From Marinomonas posidonica_A (GTDB taxonomy: Bacteria > Pseudomonadota > Gammaproteobacteria > Pseudomonadales > Marinomonadaceae): 64,000 nucleotides of DNA. The position numbers and the translations under genes were made by a program. The notes beneath the pieces are model-generated. The model did no database searches, was not told the DNA's origin, and saw nothing but the letters and a program-made list of their open reading frames with translations. This document shows, piece after piece, positions 1 to 9,060 of the stretch; position 1 is the stretch's first letter, and each line of letters opens with the position of its first letter. Location of the stretch: positions 1 to 64,000 of the forward strand of contig NZ_JBHZSP010000001.1 of the NCBI RefSeq assembly GCF_043643765.1, given 5' to 3'.

Positions 1-139
1 TGAAGCAATCAAGGAATACATCGAGTATTACAACAACGATCGAATTAAGCAGAAACTAAAAGGCCTGAGTCCGATAGCGTATCGAAATCAGGCCTTGAAA
101 GCCGCTTAGAACAGAGTCCAACTTTATGGGGTCAGTTCA
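1..139 (+). mobile_element. Right end of an IS3-family insertion sequence
   Basis: The window opens inside the last codons of an IS3-type transposase. About 10 bases after its stop comes CCAACTTTATGGGGTCAGTTCA (117-139 region), which resembles the terminal inverted repeat I know from IS3-family elements of the IS150 type. The left end is outside the window, so completeness and target duplication cannot be judged. Confidence 0.75.
2..109 (+). CDS. IS3-family transposase OrfB, C-terminal fragment (5' cut by window edge)
   Basis: The open frame reads in from the window edge and ends at TAG 107-109. The last 35 residues contain EYIEYYNNDRIKQKLKGLSP followed by AYR, the signature of the C-terminal end of DDE transposases of IS3-family OrfB. 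The stop lies just inside the terminal repeat, as usual for the family. The catalytic DDE residues are upstream of the window, so activity cannot be assessed. Confidence 0.8.
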   Translation, partial: EAIKEYIEYYNNDRIKQKLKGLSPIAYRNQALKAA

Positions 140-217
140 AAATTGAGCTCTTTTTTTATGCCTGAAATTCAGGCAAAGTGTTGCTTTTCTATCGATCTAA
201 TATGAAAGGCTTTTCAC

Positions 218-490
218 ATGAAAAATAAAGAGACGTGGTTCCCAGCCAAAGAGAATGGATTGGGTTGGGGAAAGCCGACTACTTGGCAAGGCTGGTTGGT
301 CTTGTCATTGTACTTGTTTGTTTTGTGTCTGATTTCCATTCTCGTTGATCCCAAAGAAGCCTTAATGGCGTGGGCTTTTTGGGTCGTGTGTGACACGTTC
401 GTTTTGCTCTTGATATGTTATTTAAAGGGCGAACCACCAAGCTGGAAGTGGAAGCCAATTGAAAAAGAAAAACGTAAGTGGTTTAAGTAA
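218..490 (+). CDS. Small two-helix membrane protein, function unknown
   Basis: 90 residues with two hydrophobic stretches (about 26-45 and 50-70) separated by a short polar turn, and a basic tail rich in K and W (about 74-90) that is probably cytoplasmic. It starts at ATG 218 with AAAGG a few bases upstream. I do not recognise a named family. It stands alone between the IS3 end and an MFS gene transcribed the same way, with 77 bases to the next start. Membrane location is inferred from hydropathy only. Confidence 0.6.
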   Translation: MKNKETWFPAKENGLGWGKPTTWQGWLVLSLYLFVLCLISILVDPKEALMAWAFWVVCDTFVLLLICYLKGEPPSWKWKPIEKEKRKWFK

Positions 491-567
491 TCTTAAAGAT
501 TTTAATCGCAGATTAATGCTTTAAACTGTCAGAAAATACAATTACTTGCTTTTAAAAGGATGTATTC

Positions 568-1746
568 ATGCGAACTTCTGGCATTTTGTTACTGATTGCT
601 TATTTGGGCTTTATTAGTCTCGGTTTGCCAGATGCGGCACACGGTATTAACTGGCCCTTTGTCAGGGCAGCGTTTCATGTTCCAACAGGATGGTTGGGGG
701 TGGTGATTGCTGGCGGAGGGATTGGCTATTTAATCTCGAGCTTTTCAGTGGGCTGGCTATTGTCCAGATTGGGGGTAGGCTGGCTGCTTGTGCTGAGCAG
801 TGGCTTAGTAAGTTTTGGCTTATTTGGCTTCTACCTAAGTACCAATTTCACGATTTTTGTTTTGTATGCCATGGTCATTGGTTTAGGGTCTGGAGCGATT
901 GATGCGGGCCTCAATGCTTATGCCGCAGAGCACTTTTCCACTAAGCACATGAACTGGTTACATGCAGCGTTTGGGGTTGGTGCAACAGCTGGCCCTATTA
1001 TTGTCACCAGTGTATTGCTGCATTTTTCGCAGCATTGGCGATTGGCTTATGCGGTGATTGGCAGCATTCTGTTGTTAATGGCATTGGTCTTTTTCTTCAG
1101 CCGTCATTTATGGCGAAGCCACCAACATGCACCGAAAACCTCGATTGAAGAGGTGAAAGAAGACGATCTAAACATTACCCAATGGCAAGCTCTAAAACAT
1201 CCCGTTGTCCGTTTCCAAATCGCCTTTTTTTTACTCTATACTGGTGTTGAAGTCGGAGTTGGACAGTGGGCATTTACGCTTATGACGGAGACTAGAGGTA
1301 TTTCCATTGCCAGTGCCGGCACTTGGGTGGCCGTGTACTGGGGAGCGTTAGCTTTTGGACGAGCCATCTTTGGTTTTCTGGTGGAGAGGTTTTCAGTCGA
1401 TCGATTATTGGGCTTATGTTTGTTTGGCTTGGTGTTAGGCGCTTTGTCGTTTACCAGTAGTCTGCATGCTTATTTTAGCTATTTTGGTTTGGCATTAATG
1501 GGCTTTTGTGCAGCGCCAATTTTCCCTTGTATGATTTCTCAAACCGCCAATCGTGTTGGAAAAAAAATGGCTACTTATGCGATTGGGTTTCAAATGAGTG
1601 CCGCTGTAACAGGCGCTATGACCTTGCCATTTCTAAGTGGTTTAATGGGTGAGCAGTTTGGTTTGATGTTTGTCAGCTTAAGTTTTTTCGTTTATGCCGC
1701 GGCATTACTGATCCTATTTATGGTCATTATCAAGCGAGCAAACTGA
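568..1746 (+). CDS. Major facilitator superfamily (MFS) transporter
   Basis: 392 residues with about twelve hydrophobic segments and a polar central loop (about 190-210), the usual MFS layout of 6+6 helices. The N-terminal part carries GLPDAAHGINWP and the cytoplasmic-loop pattern GWLLSRLG between helices 2 and 3. It is closest in look to the small sugar/FucP-like or YbjJ-like MFS group, but the substrate cannot be read from sequence. ATG 568 has a good AAAAGGA at 554-560. It converges with the next MFS gene, with 35 bases between stops. Confidence 0.8.
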   Translation: MRTSGILLLIAYLGFISLGLPDAAHGINWPFVRAAFHVPTGWLGVVIAGGGIGYLISSFSVGWLLSRLGVGWLLVLSSGLVSFGLFGFYLSTNFTIFVLYAMVIGLGSGAIDAGLNAYAAEHFSTKHMNWLHAAFGVGATAGPIIVTSVLLHFSQHWRLAYAVIGSILLLMALVFFFSRHLWRSHQHAPKTSIEEVKEDDLNITQWQALKHPVVRFQIAFFLLYTGVEVGVGQWAFTLMTETRGISIASAGTWVAVYWGALAFGRAIFGFLVERFSVDRLLGLCLFGLVLGALSFTSSLHAYFSYFGLALMGFCAAPIFPCMISQTANRVGKKMATYAIGFQMSAAVTGAMTLPFLSGLMGEQFGLMFVSLSFFVYAAALLILFMVIIKRAN

Positions 1747-1781
1747 CGTTCTTTCGCTTGATATTCTGCCTGAAAAACGTT

Positions 1782-3005
1782 TTATTTTCTTTCTTCTTCC
1801 AATGTATTTCTTTGCACGAGTGTGGGGAACAAATACATCCAGATACCAACCACGGCAAGTGTGCCGACACCACCCACAATAATGGCCGGAACGACACCAA
1901 ACCACGCGGCGGTGACGCCAGATTCAAATTCACCAAGTTGGTTAGAGCTGCCAATGAATATAGAATTGGCGGCACTGACTCGTCCCCTCATTTCATCTGG
2001 TGTTTCTAATTGCACCAGCGTTGAACGAATCACCACGCTGATCATATCGGAAGCACCCAATAATACCAGTGCGAACATGGAAAGGATGAGTTGATCTGAT
2101 AAGCCAAACAGAATGGTCGCCACCCCAAATACGCCGACGGCAGCAAACATAATTTTGCCAACACTTTGAGTTAACGGATGTCTAGCCAAGTAAATAGACA
2201 TGAGCAAGGCACCTAGTGCGGGCGAGCAACGCAGTAGACCAAGTCCCCATGGCCCGGTTTCTAGTATGTCTTTGGCAACAATCGGTAACAGTGCGGTCGC
2301 GCCGCCTAATAATACGGCAAACATGTCCAATGAGACGGAGCCCAGAATGACCTTATTACCTTTGATAAACATCAAACCGCCGAGTAAGTGTTCTAAGCTA
2401 ACGGGCGTTTTATGTTTAACGGTAAAGTTGTAGCGCAAGAAGGACAAGATGACACAGGAAATAAGAAAACAGCTCATGCTGGTGCCGAACAAGGTTGTTG
2501 GCCCTAATAAGTAAATGACACCACCGAGAGCGGGACCAGCAATGACAGATATCTCGCGAGCAGATGCCATCGCACTGACCGCTCTGGAAAGTTGTTCACT
2601 GGGAACTAGGTTCGGCAGAATGGCCTGATTGGCAGGTAATTCAAAGGCCCTTGCTGTACCAAGTAAGGCGGCACAGGCATAAATCATATTAGCGGATACG
2701 GTATCGGTAAAATTGCCATAGACCAAAATTGCGACAGTGCAGGCCATGGTTAGGCGTGTAAACACGCAAATTAGACGGCGATTGTAGCGATCAGCCACAT
2801 GGCCGACCAATAAGGTTAATACAAGTTGCGGTAAAAATTGACATAACCCCACAAGCCCAAGAGCTAAAGGACTGCCTGTTAAATCATACATCTGCCAACC
2901 AACGCCAACGCTGAGCATTTGAAAGGCAAAGGAGGACGCTATTTGGCCGATCCAGTAGTGTAAAAAGTTTCTGTGTTTGAAGAGGGAGGGTAAGTCTTGG
3001 CTCAA
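1782..3005 (-). CDS. MFS transporter of the EntS-like (MFS_3) type
   Basis: 407 residues, about twelve membrane segments. The start reads FKHRNFLHYWIGQIASSFAF and the loop after helix 2 has GHVADRYNRR, both typical of the MFS_3 group that includes the enterobactin exporter EntS and many drug/siderophore exporters. No siderophore biosynthesis gene is nearby, so an efflux role of unknown substrate is all that can be inferred. It is transcribed leftward and converges on the upstream MFS gene. Confidence 0.8.
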   Translation of the reverse strand: MSQDLPSLFKHRNFLHYWIGQIASSFAFQMLSVGVGWQMYDLTGSPLALGLVGLCQFLPQLVLTLLVGHVADRYNRRLICVFTRLTMACTVAILVYGNFTDTVSANMIYACAALLGTARAFELPANQAILPNLVPSEQLSRAVSAMASAREISVIAGPALGGVIYLLGPTTLFGTSMSCFLISCVILSFLRYNFTVKHKTPVSLEHLLGGLMFIKGNKVILGSVSLDMFAVLLGGATALLPIVAKDILETGPWGLGLLRCSPALGALLMSIYLARHPLTQSVGKIMFAAVGVFGVATILFGLSDQLILSMFALVLLGASDMISVVIRSTLVQLETPDEMRGRVSAANSIFIGSSNQLGEFESGVTAAWFGVVPAIIVGGVGTLAVVGIWMYLFPTLVQRNTLEEERK

Positions 3006-3169
3006 GTTGGCATACTCATTAGGTTACTGAATTTATATTCTATCCTGCTTTGAGGTTGAATAAAGGGGATTGGGTCTTCAGAAAAAGTTTAAGAATTGTG
3101 AATTTTATAATCTTTTTCCTGATAACTGCCTTTTTGTTCGATGAATCAGGAATAATGTCGAGTGGATAT

Positions 3170-3255
3170 AAGCAAGCTTGGATGGCTTGCTTTTTAACAA
3201 GATAAAACAATAGGCACTTCCCCTTTACCCTATTGAATAAGCCACTCTGGCTTAT
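3170..3255 (+). promoter_or_regulatory. Three consecutive hairpins in the leader of an MFS gene
   Basis: Three perfect inverted repeats follow each other: AAGCAAGC/GCTTGCTT (3170-3192, followed by T5), CAATAGG/CCTATTG (3208-3235) and ATAAGCCA/TGGCTTAT (3237-3255). They end 27 bases before the TTG start of the next gene. The first looks like an intrinsic terminator and could be an attenuator; the others could be operators or mRNA structure. Function is inferred only. Confidence 0.4.
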
Positions 3256-3282
3256 GGTTTTATAACTTTATAAGGACAGATC

Positions 3283-4509
3283 TTGATCAATTCAGAAACC
3301 TATACCTCAATGCATGAGTCTGTATCCCGTTGGTTATTGCTGATTTGTTTGGCGGCAGTGGGCATTGGGCAGTCATTTGTATTTACTTCCTTGCCACCGA
3401 TTGGTCGTGAAATCGGCTTGGCAGACGTTCGCATCAGTACCTTGATCACCGCAGGGGCGGCGACGTTTGTGATAGCGGCTTTTTTCTGGGGCAGTATTAT
3501 TAATCGTATTGGTCGGGTGCGCTCAGTTATCTTTGGTATGAGTAGTTACGCAGTGACCATTTCAGCGACTGGGTTTGTGTTACAAGAAGCACTAGCGGGA
3601 CACCTTTCTGCCGAGCAAACCTATGTCTTTGTGTTTACCTTGCGGATCATCTTTTCCATGGGGATTGCGGGCATTTTACCTTCTATCCAAACGTTTCTGA
3701 TTGCTCATACGGACATTAAGCACCGCAGTGCCACGATTGCCATGATTGGCGCGGCTTTTAGTATTGGTATGATTTTAGGGCCTGCATTTGCTTCTTTGTT
3801 AAGTAACCTAGGTTTGACGGTGCCTTTTTACATTATTGCCTGTCTTGCAGGTTGCGCGGCGATTTTAGTGGCTTGCTTTGTGAAAGATGGTAAACATGTG
3901 CGTCAGTTTCAAAAACCGCCCAGAATTAATTGGCTGAAGCAGCCTGTCATGCCGTTTCTGGGAATGTCGACTCTGGCGATTTTGTCGGTAACTGGCATTC
4001 AACAGATTATGAGCTTTCTAATTCAAGACCGTTTCCAGTTAGACGTTGCAGAAACCACACATCAGTTGGGTTTTGTGATGATGACCATGTCTTGTTTTAG
4101 TATCTTGGTGCAGATGATTCTAGTTCCGCGTTTCCGGCTCGGTGTGGTCACATTGATCTCAGCTGGCGTGATATTGGGTGTATCCGCTCAATTAGCCTTT
4201 ATTTTCTGGCATTCGATGGTCGGTGTATTTGTTGCCATGGCTCTTTTCGGTGCCGGCTTTGGCTTTCTTTTTCCCGGTATTGTGACCGCACAAACCTTAC
4301 TTGTGAAAGACGATCAACAAAGTCGTTTGGCCAGTATGAATGCGTCAATGCAAGGGTTGGGAGCTGCCCTTGGCCCCGTCATTATGGCGTCGCTGTATCA
4401 ACTGGAACAATGGGTGCCTTTTATTGCACTTATCATCGGGCTGCTTTTCTTGTGTGTGGTATTTGCCTACTGCAAAGCCAAGTTTGGTACGGCTTTTAAA
4501 ACTAATTAA
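3283..4509 (+). CDS. MFS transporter, third in the cluster
   Basis: 408 residues, about twelve hydrophobic helices, with the loop SIINRIGRVRSVIFG between helices 2 and 3 typical of MFS drug-type exporters. The substrate is unknown. The start is TTG 3283, chosen because TAAGGA lies 7 bases upstream; an internal ATG at residue 11 is the alternative. It converges with the AraC gene and the two reading frames overlap by 8 bases (4502-4509). Confidence 0.8.
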   Translation: MINSETYTSMHESVSRWLLLICLAAVGIGQSFVFTSLPPIGREIGLADVRISTLITAGAATFVIAAFFWGSIINRIGRVRSVIFGMSSYAVTISATGFVLQEALAGHLSAEQTYVFVFTLRIIFSMGIAGILPSIQTFLIAHTDIKHRSATIAMIGAAFSIGMILGPAFASLLSNLGLTVPFYIIACLAGCAAILVACFVKDGKHVRQFQKPPRINWLKQPVMPFLGMSTLAILSVTGIQQIMSFLIQDRFQLDVAETTHQLGFVMMTMSCFSILVQMILVPRFRLGVVTLISAGVILGVSAQLAFIFWHSMVGVFVAMALFGAGFGFLFPGIVTAQTLLVKDDQQSRLASMNASMQGLGAALGPVIMASLYQLEQWVPFIALIIGLLFLCVVFAYCKAKFGTAFKTN

Positions 4510-5431
4510 TCAATTTAGCCTGAGCCACTTGACGTGGTGTGACACCAAAATGTTGGTGAAAGCGCCGACTGAAATGGCTTAGGCTCAAATACCCTAATTC
4601 ATAGCTGACTTGGGTGACAGAACCGTTTTCTTTTAGTCGTTGGTAGGCTTTGCTCATTCTTCTTTGGTGCTGATATTCTAATGGCGTACAACCAAGTTGG
4701 CGTTTAAAACAGTCGTAAAAACGACTGCGACTCATGCACGCCATTTTAGCCAGTTGGCAGGTATCCAGAGGCAGTGATAAATTGTTTTCGATCCAATGAA
4801 TCACATGGGTGATGCCATTAGTATCAGGGGCATTTTTTGTAAATTGCAGTAATGCTTCGCGACCATGGTGGCGTAAGATTCGAGTAATGAGTTCACTCAC
4901 ACCAAAGTCCACCAGTAAATCTCGATCAGGGTCATTTTGCACATAGTCACTCGCGAGGCGGTCTAGCACTTGCTGAGTGGCTTGGGTGTGTATGGTATGT
5001 AGATGCTGGTTGGGATCAATCGGTTGACTGGAAGGCAATGACGCGTGCATCACATCATTCATCCGATCGCATATTTGTGCCACTTTTTCGTTTGAAATTG
5101 CGATGGTTAGGCAGGTCGTAGGCTTAGTCAGTTCTGCTTCTGGGAAATCAATAAAGACTTCTTCATCTGGTGCGAGAATAAAAGATTCATGTGGTAGAAA
5201 AGGGATGTTGTTTTGGTCTTTGGTATGCATGACTTTCGCGCCCGTCACCATACCGCAATAGAGTAAGCTATCGGCTTTCAAGCTGACTCGATTGGCCTGC
5301 TCATAAGTATCGTAGATACTCAATTCTGAATGAGGGCCAGCAAAACAGACTCGATTCTCAACCAGTTGAACTGGCGAACGTTTTCGCGCCAAAATGGCTT
5401 TTGTAGATAAGGTTGAAACACTCATAATCAC
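4502..5431 (-). CDS. AraC-family transcriptional regulator, probable regulator of the divergent aldehyde dehydrogenase
   Basis: 309 residues. The last ~100 residues hold the two AraC helix-turn-helix motifs (CQLAKMACMSRSRFYDCFKR and VSYELGYLSLSHFSRRF). The N-terminal ~200 residues resemble the AraC_N sensor half seen in regulators of alcohol/aldehyde metabolism. It is divergent from the aldehyde dehydrogenase across 202 bases, the usual arrangement for an activator and its target. The effector is unknown. Confidence 0.85.
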   Translation of the reverse strand: MIMSVSTLSTKAILARKRSPVQLVENRVCFAGPHSELSIYDTYEQANRVSLKADSLLYCGMVTGAKVMHTKDQNNIPFLPHESFILAPDEEVFIDFPEAELTKPTTCLTIAISNEKVAQICDRMNDVMHASLPSSQPIDPNQHLHTIHTQATQQVLDRLASDYVQNDPDRDLLVDFGVSELITRILRHHGREALLQFTKNAPDTNGITHVIHWIENNLSLPLDTCQLAKMACMSRSRFYDCFKRQLGCTPLEYQHQRRMSKAYQRLKENGSVTQVSYELGYLSLSHFSRRFHQHFGVTPRQVAQAKLIN

Positions 5432-5633
5432 ACCTCTTGTTAAACTTGTTATGTTGGCGTGTTGCGCTTTCTGTTGTTCATCATCGCCCGAGCTGAGCTA
5501 GGGGTCAATCCTAAAATTTGGATCACCAGACAAATATCATGGACTGGCAGGCAAGTTTTCTCCTCAGTTTGTTTCTACAGTTAGTTGTTAGTCAAAAACA
5601 ACAAAAACAGAAACGATAACGGAGATAGAAAGT

Positions 5634-7151
5634 ATGATTTATTCTAAACCTGGTACCAGTGGTAGCTTAATTTCTTTTGAAAGTGATTATGGTAACTTTA
5701 TTGGTGGTGAATGGGTTGCGCCCGTAAAAGGCCAGTATTTCGATAACACAAGTCCTGTCGATGGTCAGGTATTTTGTCGTATTCCGCGCTCTACTGAAGA
5801 AGACATTAATTTAGCACTTGATGCCGCTCATGCAGCACGAGTTGAATGGGGTAAAGCTTCTGTCACCACTCGCTCCAATATTCTGCTCAAAATTGCCGAT
5901 CGAATCGAAGCAAATCTAGAAGCATTGGCCGTCGCTGAAACTTGGGATAACGGTAAAGCGGTGCGCGAAACACTGAATGCAGATATTCCTCTAGCAGCCG
6001 ATCATTTCCGTTATTTTGCAGGTTGTTTACGTGCTCAAGAAGGCAGCACCGCAGAACTAGATGAACATACTGTGGCCTACCATTTTCATGAACCTCTTGG
6101 TGTGGTAGGACAAATTATTCCTTGGAATTTTCCGATCTTGATGGCCGCGTGGAAACTTGCACCAGCCTTGGCGGCGGGTAACTGTGTGGTATTGAAACCT
6201 GCAGAACAAACGCCAGCGTCTATTTTGGAGCTGGTTAAGGTGATTCAAGATTTATTGCCTGCAGGCGTTTTAAACATAGTCAACGGTTTTGGTAAAGAAG
6301 CCGGTCAAGCTTTAGCAACGAGCAAACGTATTGCCAAAATTGCCTTTACTGGTTCTACGCCTGTTGGTTCTCACATTTTGAAATGTGCTGCTGAAAACAT
6401 TATTCCTTCTACCGTCGAGCTAGGTGGTAAGTCACCCAATATTTATTTTGGTGACATCATGAAACAAGAAGAGTCTTACATTAGTAAATGTGTGGAAGGC
6501 TTAGTATTGGCTTTCTTTAACCAAGGTGAGGTATGTACTTGCCCTTCACGTGCTCTGATTCATGAGTCCATTTATGATGACTTTATGAAGCTGGTGGTCG
6601 AAAGAACCAAAACCATTAAACGTGGTAATCCGCTTGATACTGATGTGCAAGTGGGGGCGCAAGCGTCGAAAGAGCAGTTTGATAAAATTTTAAGTTACAT
6701 TGATATCGGTAAAAAAGAAGGCGCTGAATTACTGATTGGGGGGGATGTAGAGAATATCGATGGCTTGGATAATGGCTTCTATGTGCAACCTACCTTGTTC
6801 AAAGGGTCGAATGAAATGCGTATTTTCCAAGAGGAAATCTTTGGTCCTGTGGTCAGTGTGACGACGTTCAAAGATGAAGCCGAAGCCTTGGCGATTGCGA
6901 ATGACAGTGAGTTTGGTTTAGGCGCTGGAGTATGGACGCGTGATACTAACTTGGCCTATCGCATGGGAAGAAACCTAGAAGCAGGTCGAGTGTGGATGAA
7001 CTGTTATCACCAATATCCAGCTCATTCTGCATTTGGTGGTTATAAAAAATCTGGGGTTGGTCGTGAAACCCATAAAGTGGCATTAGAGCATTATCAACAA
7101 ACGAAAAACATGTTGATTAGTTACGATGTCAATCCGCTTGGTTTCTTCTAA
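5634..7151 (+). CDS. NAD-dependent aldehyde dehydrogenase, ExaC/AldB/AcoD (acetaldehyde) type
   Basis: 505 residues, the family's usual length. Visible motifs: PWNFPILMAAWKLAPALAAG (cofactor fold, ~165), FTGSTPVG, catalytic glutamate in VELGGKSPN (~262) and catalytic cysteine in FFNQGEVCTCPSRA (~300). The Gly-Glu-Val-Cys-Thr-Cys form is typical of the ExaC/AcoD branch that oxidises acetaldehyde to acetate. GGAGATAG precedes the ATG. Divergent from an AraC regulator and followed by its own terminator, so monocistronic. Confidence 0.9.
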   Translation: MIYSKPGTSGSLISFESDYGNFIGGEWVAPVKGQYFDNTSPVDGQVFCRIPRSTEEDINLALDAAHAARVEWGKASVTTRSNILLKIADRIEANLEALAVAETWDNGKAVRETLNADIPLAADHFRYFAGCLRAQEGSTAELDEHTVAYHFHEPLGVVGQIIPWNFPILMAAWKLAPALAAGNCVVLKPAEQTPASILELVKVIQDLLPAGVLNIVNGFGKEAGQALATSKRIAKIAFTGSTPVGSHILKCAAENIIPSTVELGGKSPNIYFGDIMKQEESYISKCVEGLVLAFFNQGEVCTCPSRALIHESIYDDFMKLVVERTKTIKRGNPLDTDVQVGAQASKEQFDKILSYIDIGKKEGAELLIGGDVENIDGLDNGFYVQPTLFKGSNEMRIFQEEIFGPVVSVTTFKDEAEALAIANDSEFGLGAGVWTRDTNLAYRMGRNLEAGRVWMNCYHQYPAHSAFGGYKKSGVGRETHKVALEHYQQTKNMLISYDVNPLGFF

Positions 7152-7181
7152 TAAGCAGCGAACGGTACATTTAGTATCTCA

Positions 7182-7209
7182 AGCCAGAGCATAAGCTCTG
7201 GCTTTTTTG
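7182..7209 (+). terminator. Rho-independent terminator of the aldehyde dehydrogenase gene
   Basis: AGCCAGAGC-ATAA-GCTCTGGCT followed by T6; a perfect 9-bp stem 30 bases after the stop. Confidence 0.9.
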
Positions 7210-7372
7210 TGTTGTTTGACCGAGTTTTTTGGTCTTGTCGCGTCATTTATTTGCCTATCATCGAATACTTTTCTTGTTTCCTATTGGAAACTATCTTTCA
7301 TAAATGATAATTTCAGCGTATTCATTTTGTCTGTTCATCACAGATTAGGTCGCTAAATGGCGAGGACTTACT

Positions 7373-8755
7373 ATGGCAATCAGTTTATTCGATCTTTTTA
7401 AAGTAGGAATTGGTCCTTCCAGTTCGCATACTGTCGGCCCTATGGTTGCAGCGAATCAATTTTCTCATCAGTTACAAGAGCATGGCCTTTTAGGCAGAGT
7501 CGCGCATTTAAAAGTGGATTTATATGGTTCTCTTGGCGCAACAGGCAAGGGTCATGGAACGGGTGTTGCTGTACTAATGGGGTTGGAAGGAGAGCTTCCA
7601 GAAAGCATTGATCCGAGCAGTGTGTCTGCACGAGTAGCACAGATTGAGTCTGCTTCTATGGTTCGTGTTTTAAAGGAACACAGTGTTGCTCTAAATGTGT
7701 CACAAGATTTGACATACCATCGCATTGATCGTTTAGAGTTTCATGCCAATGGCATGGTATTAGAAGCGTTTGATGAAAACGGCAAAAACCTGCATCGAGC
7801 GACTTTTTACTCTGTCGGAGGTGGGTTTATTGTCGAAGAGGATGAGCAAGGCAAGGTGTCTTTGGTTGAGGATACCACAGAGCTGCCTCATGTTTTCCAT
7901 GATGCTGAAACCCTAGTGGCCTTGTGTCGAGAAACTGGTAAGTCCATTGCTGACATCATGTTGGAAAATGAGCTGGCATGGCGAACGGAAGACGAAGTGA
8001 AGCAAGGTATTTTGTCGATCTGGTCGGTGATGAAGGAATGTGTGCAGAAGGGCATTCAAAATGAAGGCATTTTACCTGGTGGTTTAAAGGTTAAACGGCG
8101 TGCCGCCAGTTTGTATCGAGATCTGTCGAGCAAAACACGCATGGATATGATTACCCCCTCTTTGGGTGCAATGGACTGGGTGAACTTATACGCTTTAGCG
8201 GTAAATGAAGAAAATGCAGCGGGAGGTCGAGTTGTGACGGCACCAACCAATGGTGCAGCTGGCATCATTCCTGCGGTTCTACATTATTATTGGGAGTTTT
8301 GCCCACGTTCCAGTGAAGAAGGTGTAATTGAGTTTTTGTTAACCGCTGCTGCGATTGGTTTGTTATTTAAAGAAAATGCGTCTATTTCGGGGGCAGAAGT
8401 CGGTTGCCAAGGTGAAGTGGGTTCGGCCTGTGCGATGGCGGCGGCTGGATTGGCGGCGGCAACAGGTGGATCACCAGAGCAAATTGAAAATGCGGCTGAG
8501 ATCGGTATGGAGCACAATTTGGGGCTAACCTGTGACCCAATTGGTGGCCTAGTTCAGGTGCCTTGTATTGAACGAAATGCCATGGCTGCGATGAAGGCAA
8601 TTAACTCTGCGACTATGGCGTTGAGAGGAGATGGCTCGCATTATGTCTCTTTGGATAAGGTGATTCGTACCATGAGAGAAACGGGTAAGGATATGAATGA
8701 CAAATACAAGGAAACCTCTAGAGGCGGTCTTGCAGTGAATGTGATTGAATGTTGA
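7373..8755 (+). CDS. sdaA: L-serine ammonia-lyase, iron-sulfur dependent, single chain
   Basis: 460 residues; deaminates L-serine to pyruvate and ammonia in the cytosol. The N-terminal beta domain starts SLFDLFKVGIGPSSSHTVGP, the hallmark of bacterial serine deaminases. The alpha domain (from ~190) has the cysteine-containing stretches GCQGEVGSACAMAAAG and LTCDPIGGLVQVPCIERN that ligate the 4Fe-4S cluster. Both domains are fused, as in Escherichia coli SdaA/SdaB. ATG 7373 has CGAGGA upstream. No neighbour is obviously linked. Confidence 0.95.
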   Translation: MAISLFDLFKVGIGPSSSHTVGPMVAANQFSHQLQEHGLLGRVAHLKVDLYGSLGATGKGHGTGVAVLMGLEGELPESIDPSSVSARVAQIESASMVRVLKEHSVALNVSQDLTYHRIDRLEFHANGMVLEAFDENGKNLHRATFYSVGGGFIVEEDEQGKVSLVEDTTELPHVFHDAETLVALCRETGKSIADIMLENELAWRTEDEVKQGILSIWSVMKECVQKGIQNEGILPGGLKVKRRAASLYRDLSSKTRMDMITPSLGAMDWVNLYALAVNEENAAGGRVVTAPTNGAAGIIPAVLHYYWEFCPRSSEEGVIEFLLTAAAIGLLFKENASISGAEVGCQGEVGSACAMAAAGLAAATGGSPEQIENAAEIGMEHNLGLTCDPIGGLVQVPCIERNAMAAMKAINSATMALRGDGSHYVSLDKVIRTMRETGKDMNDKYKETSRGGLAVNVIEC

Positions 8756-8821
8756 TGACATTTTTGTGGCAAAAATATGACAAGTAATAAAACTGTCATA
8801 TAACTGTAGTATATTGATTTC

Positions 8822-8847
8822 CAGTGCCTTTCAGGGCACTTTTTTTT
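8822..8847 (+). terminator. Rho-independent terminator downstream of sdaA
   Basis: AGTGCC-TTTCAG-GGCACT followed by T8. The remaining bases up to 9060 (the 305-base gap 8756-9060) show no gene or recognisable site; they should hold the promoter of the phosphate transporter. Confidence 0.85.
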
Positions 8848-9060
8848 ACCTGTAAATAATGTCGCTGTCTTTCTGTCTTGACTGGGGTTTTTATCTATTA
8901 ATGCTCAGTGTAGAATGACGCCGCATTGAATTTTACAGAAATGTGACGGGATGATTTAAGCACCAAATTACGTCGTAATGCTGGGATAAGCATTCGTTTG
9001 AATTGAGAAAACTCATATTTCAAAGATTTGGTAGAAATTAATTATAGATAGTAGAGCCTC

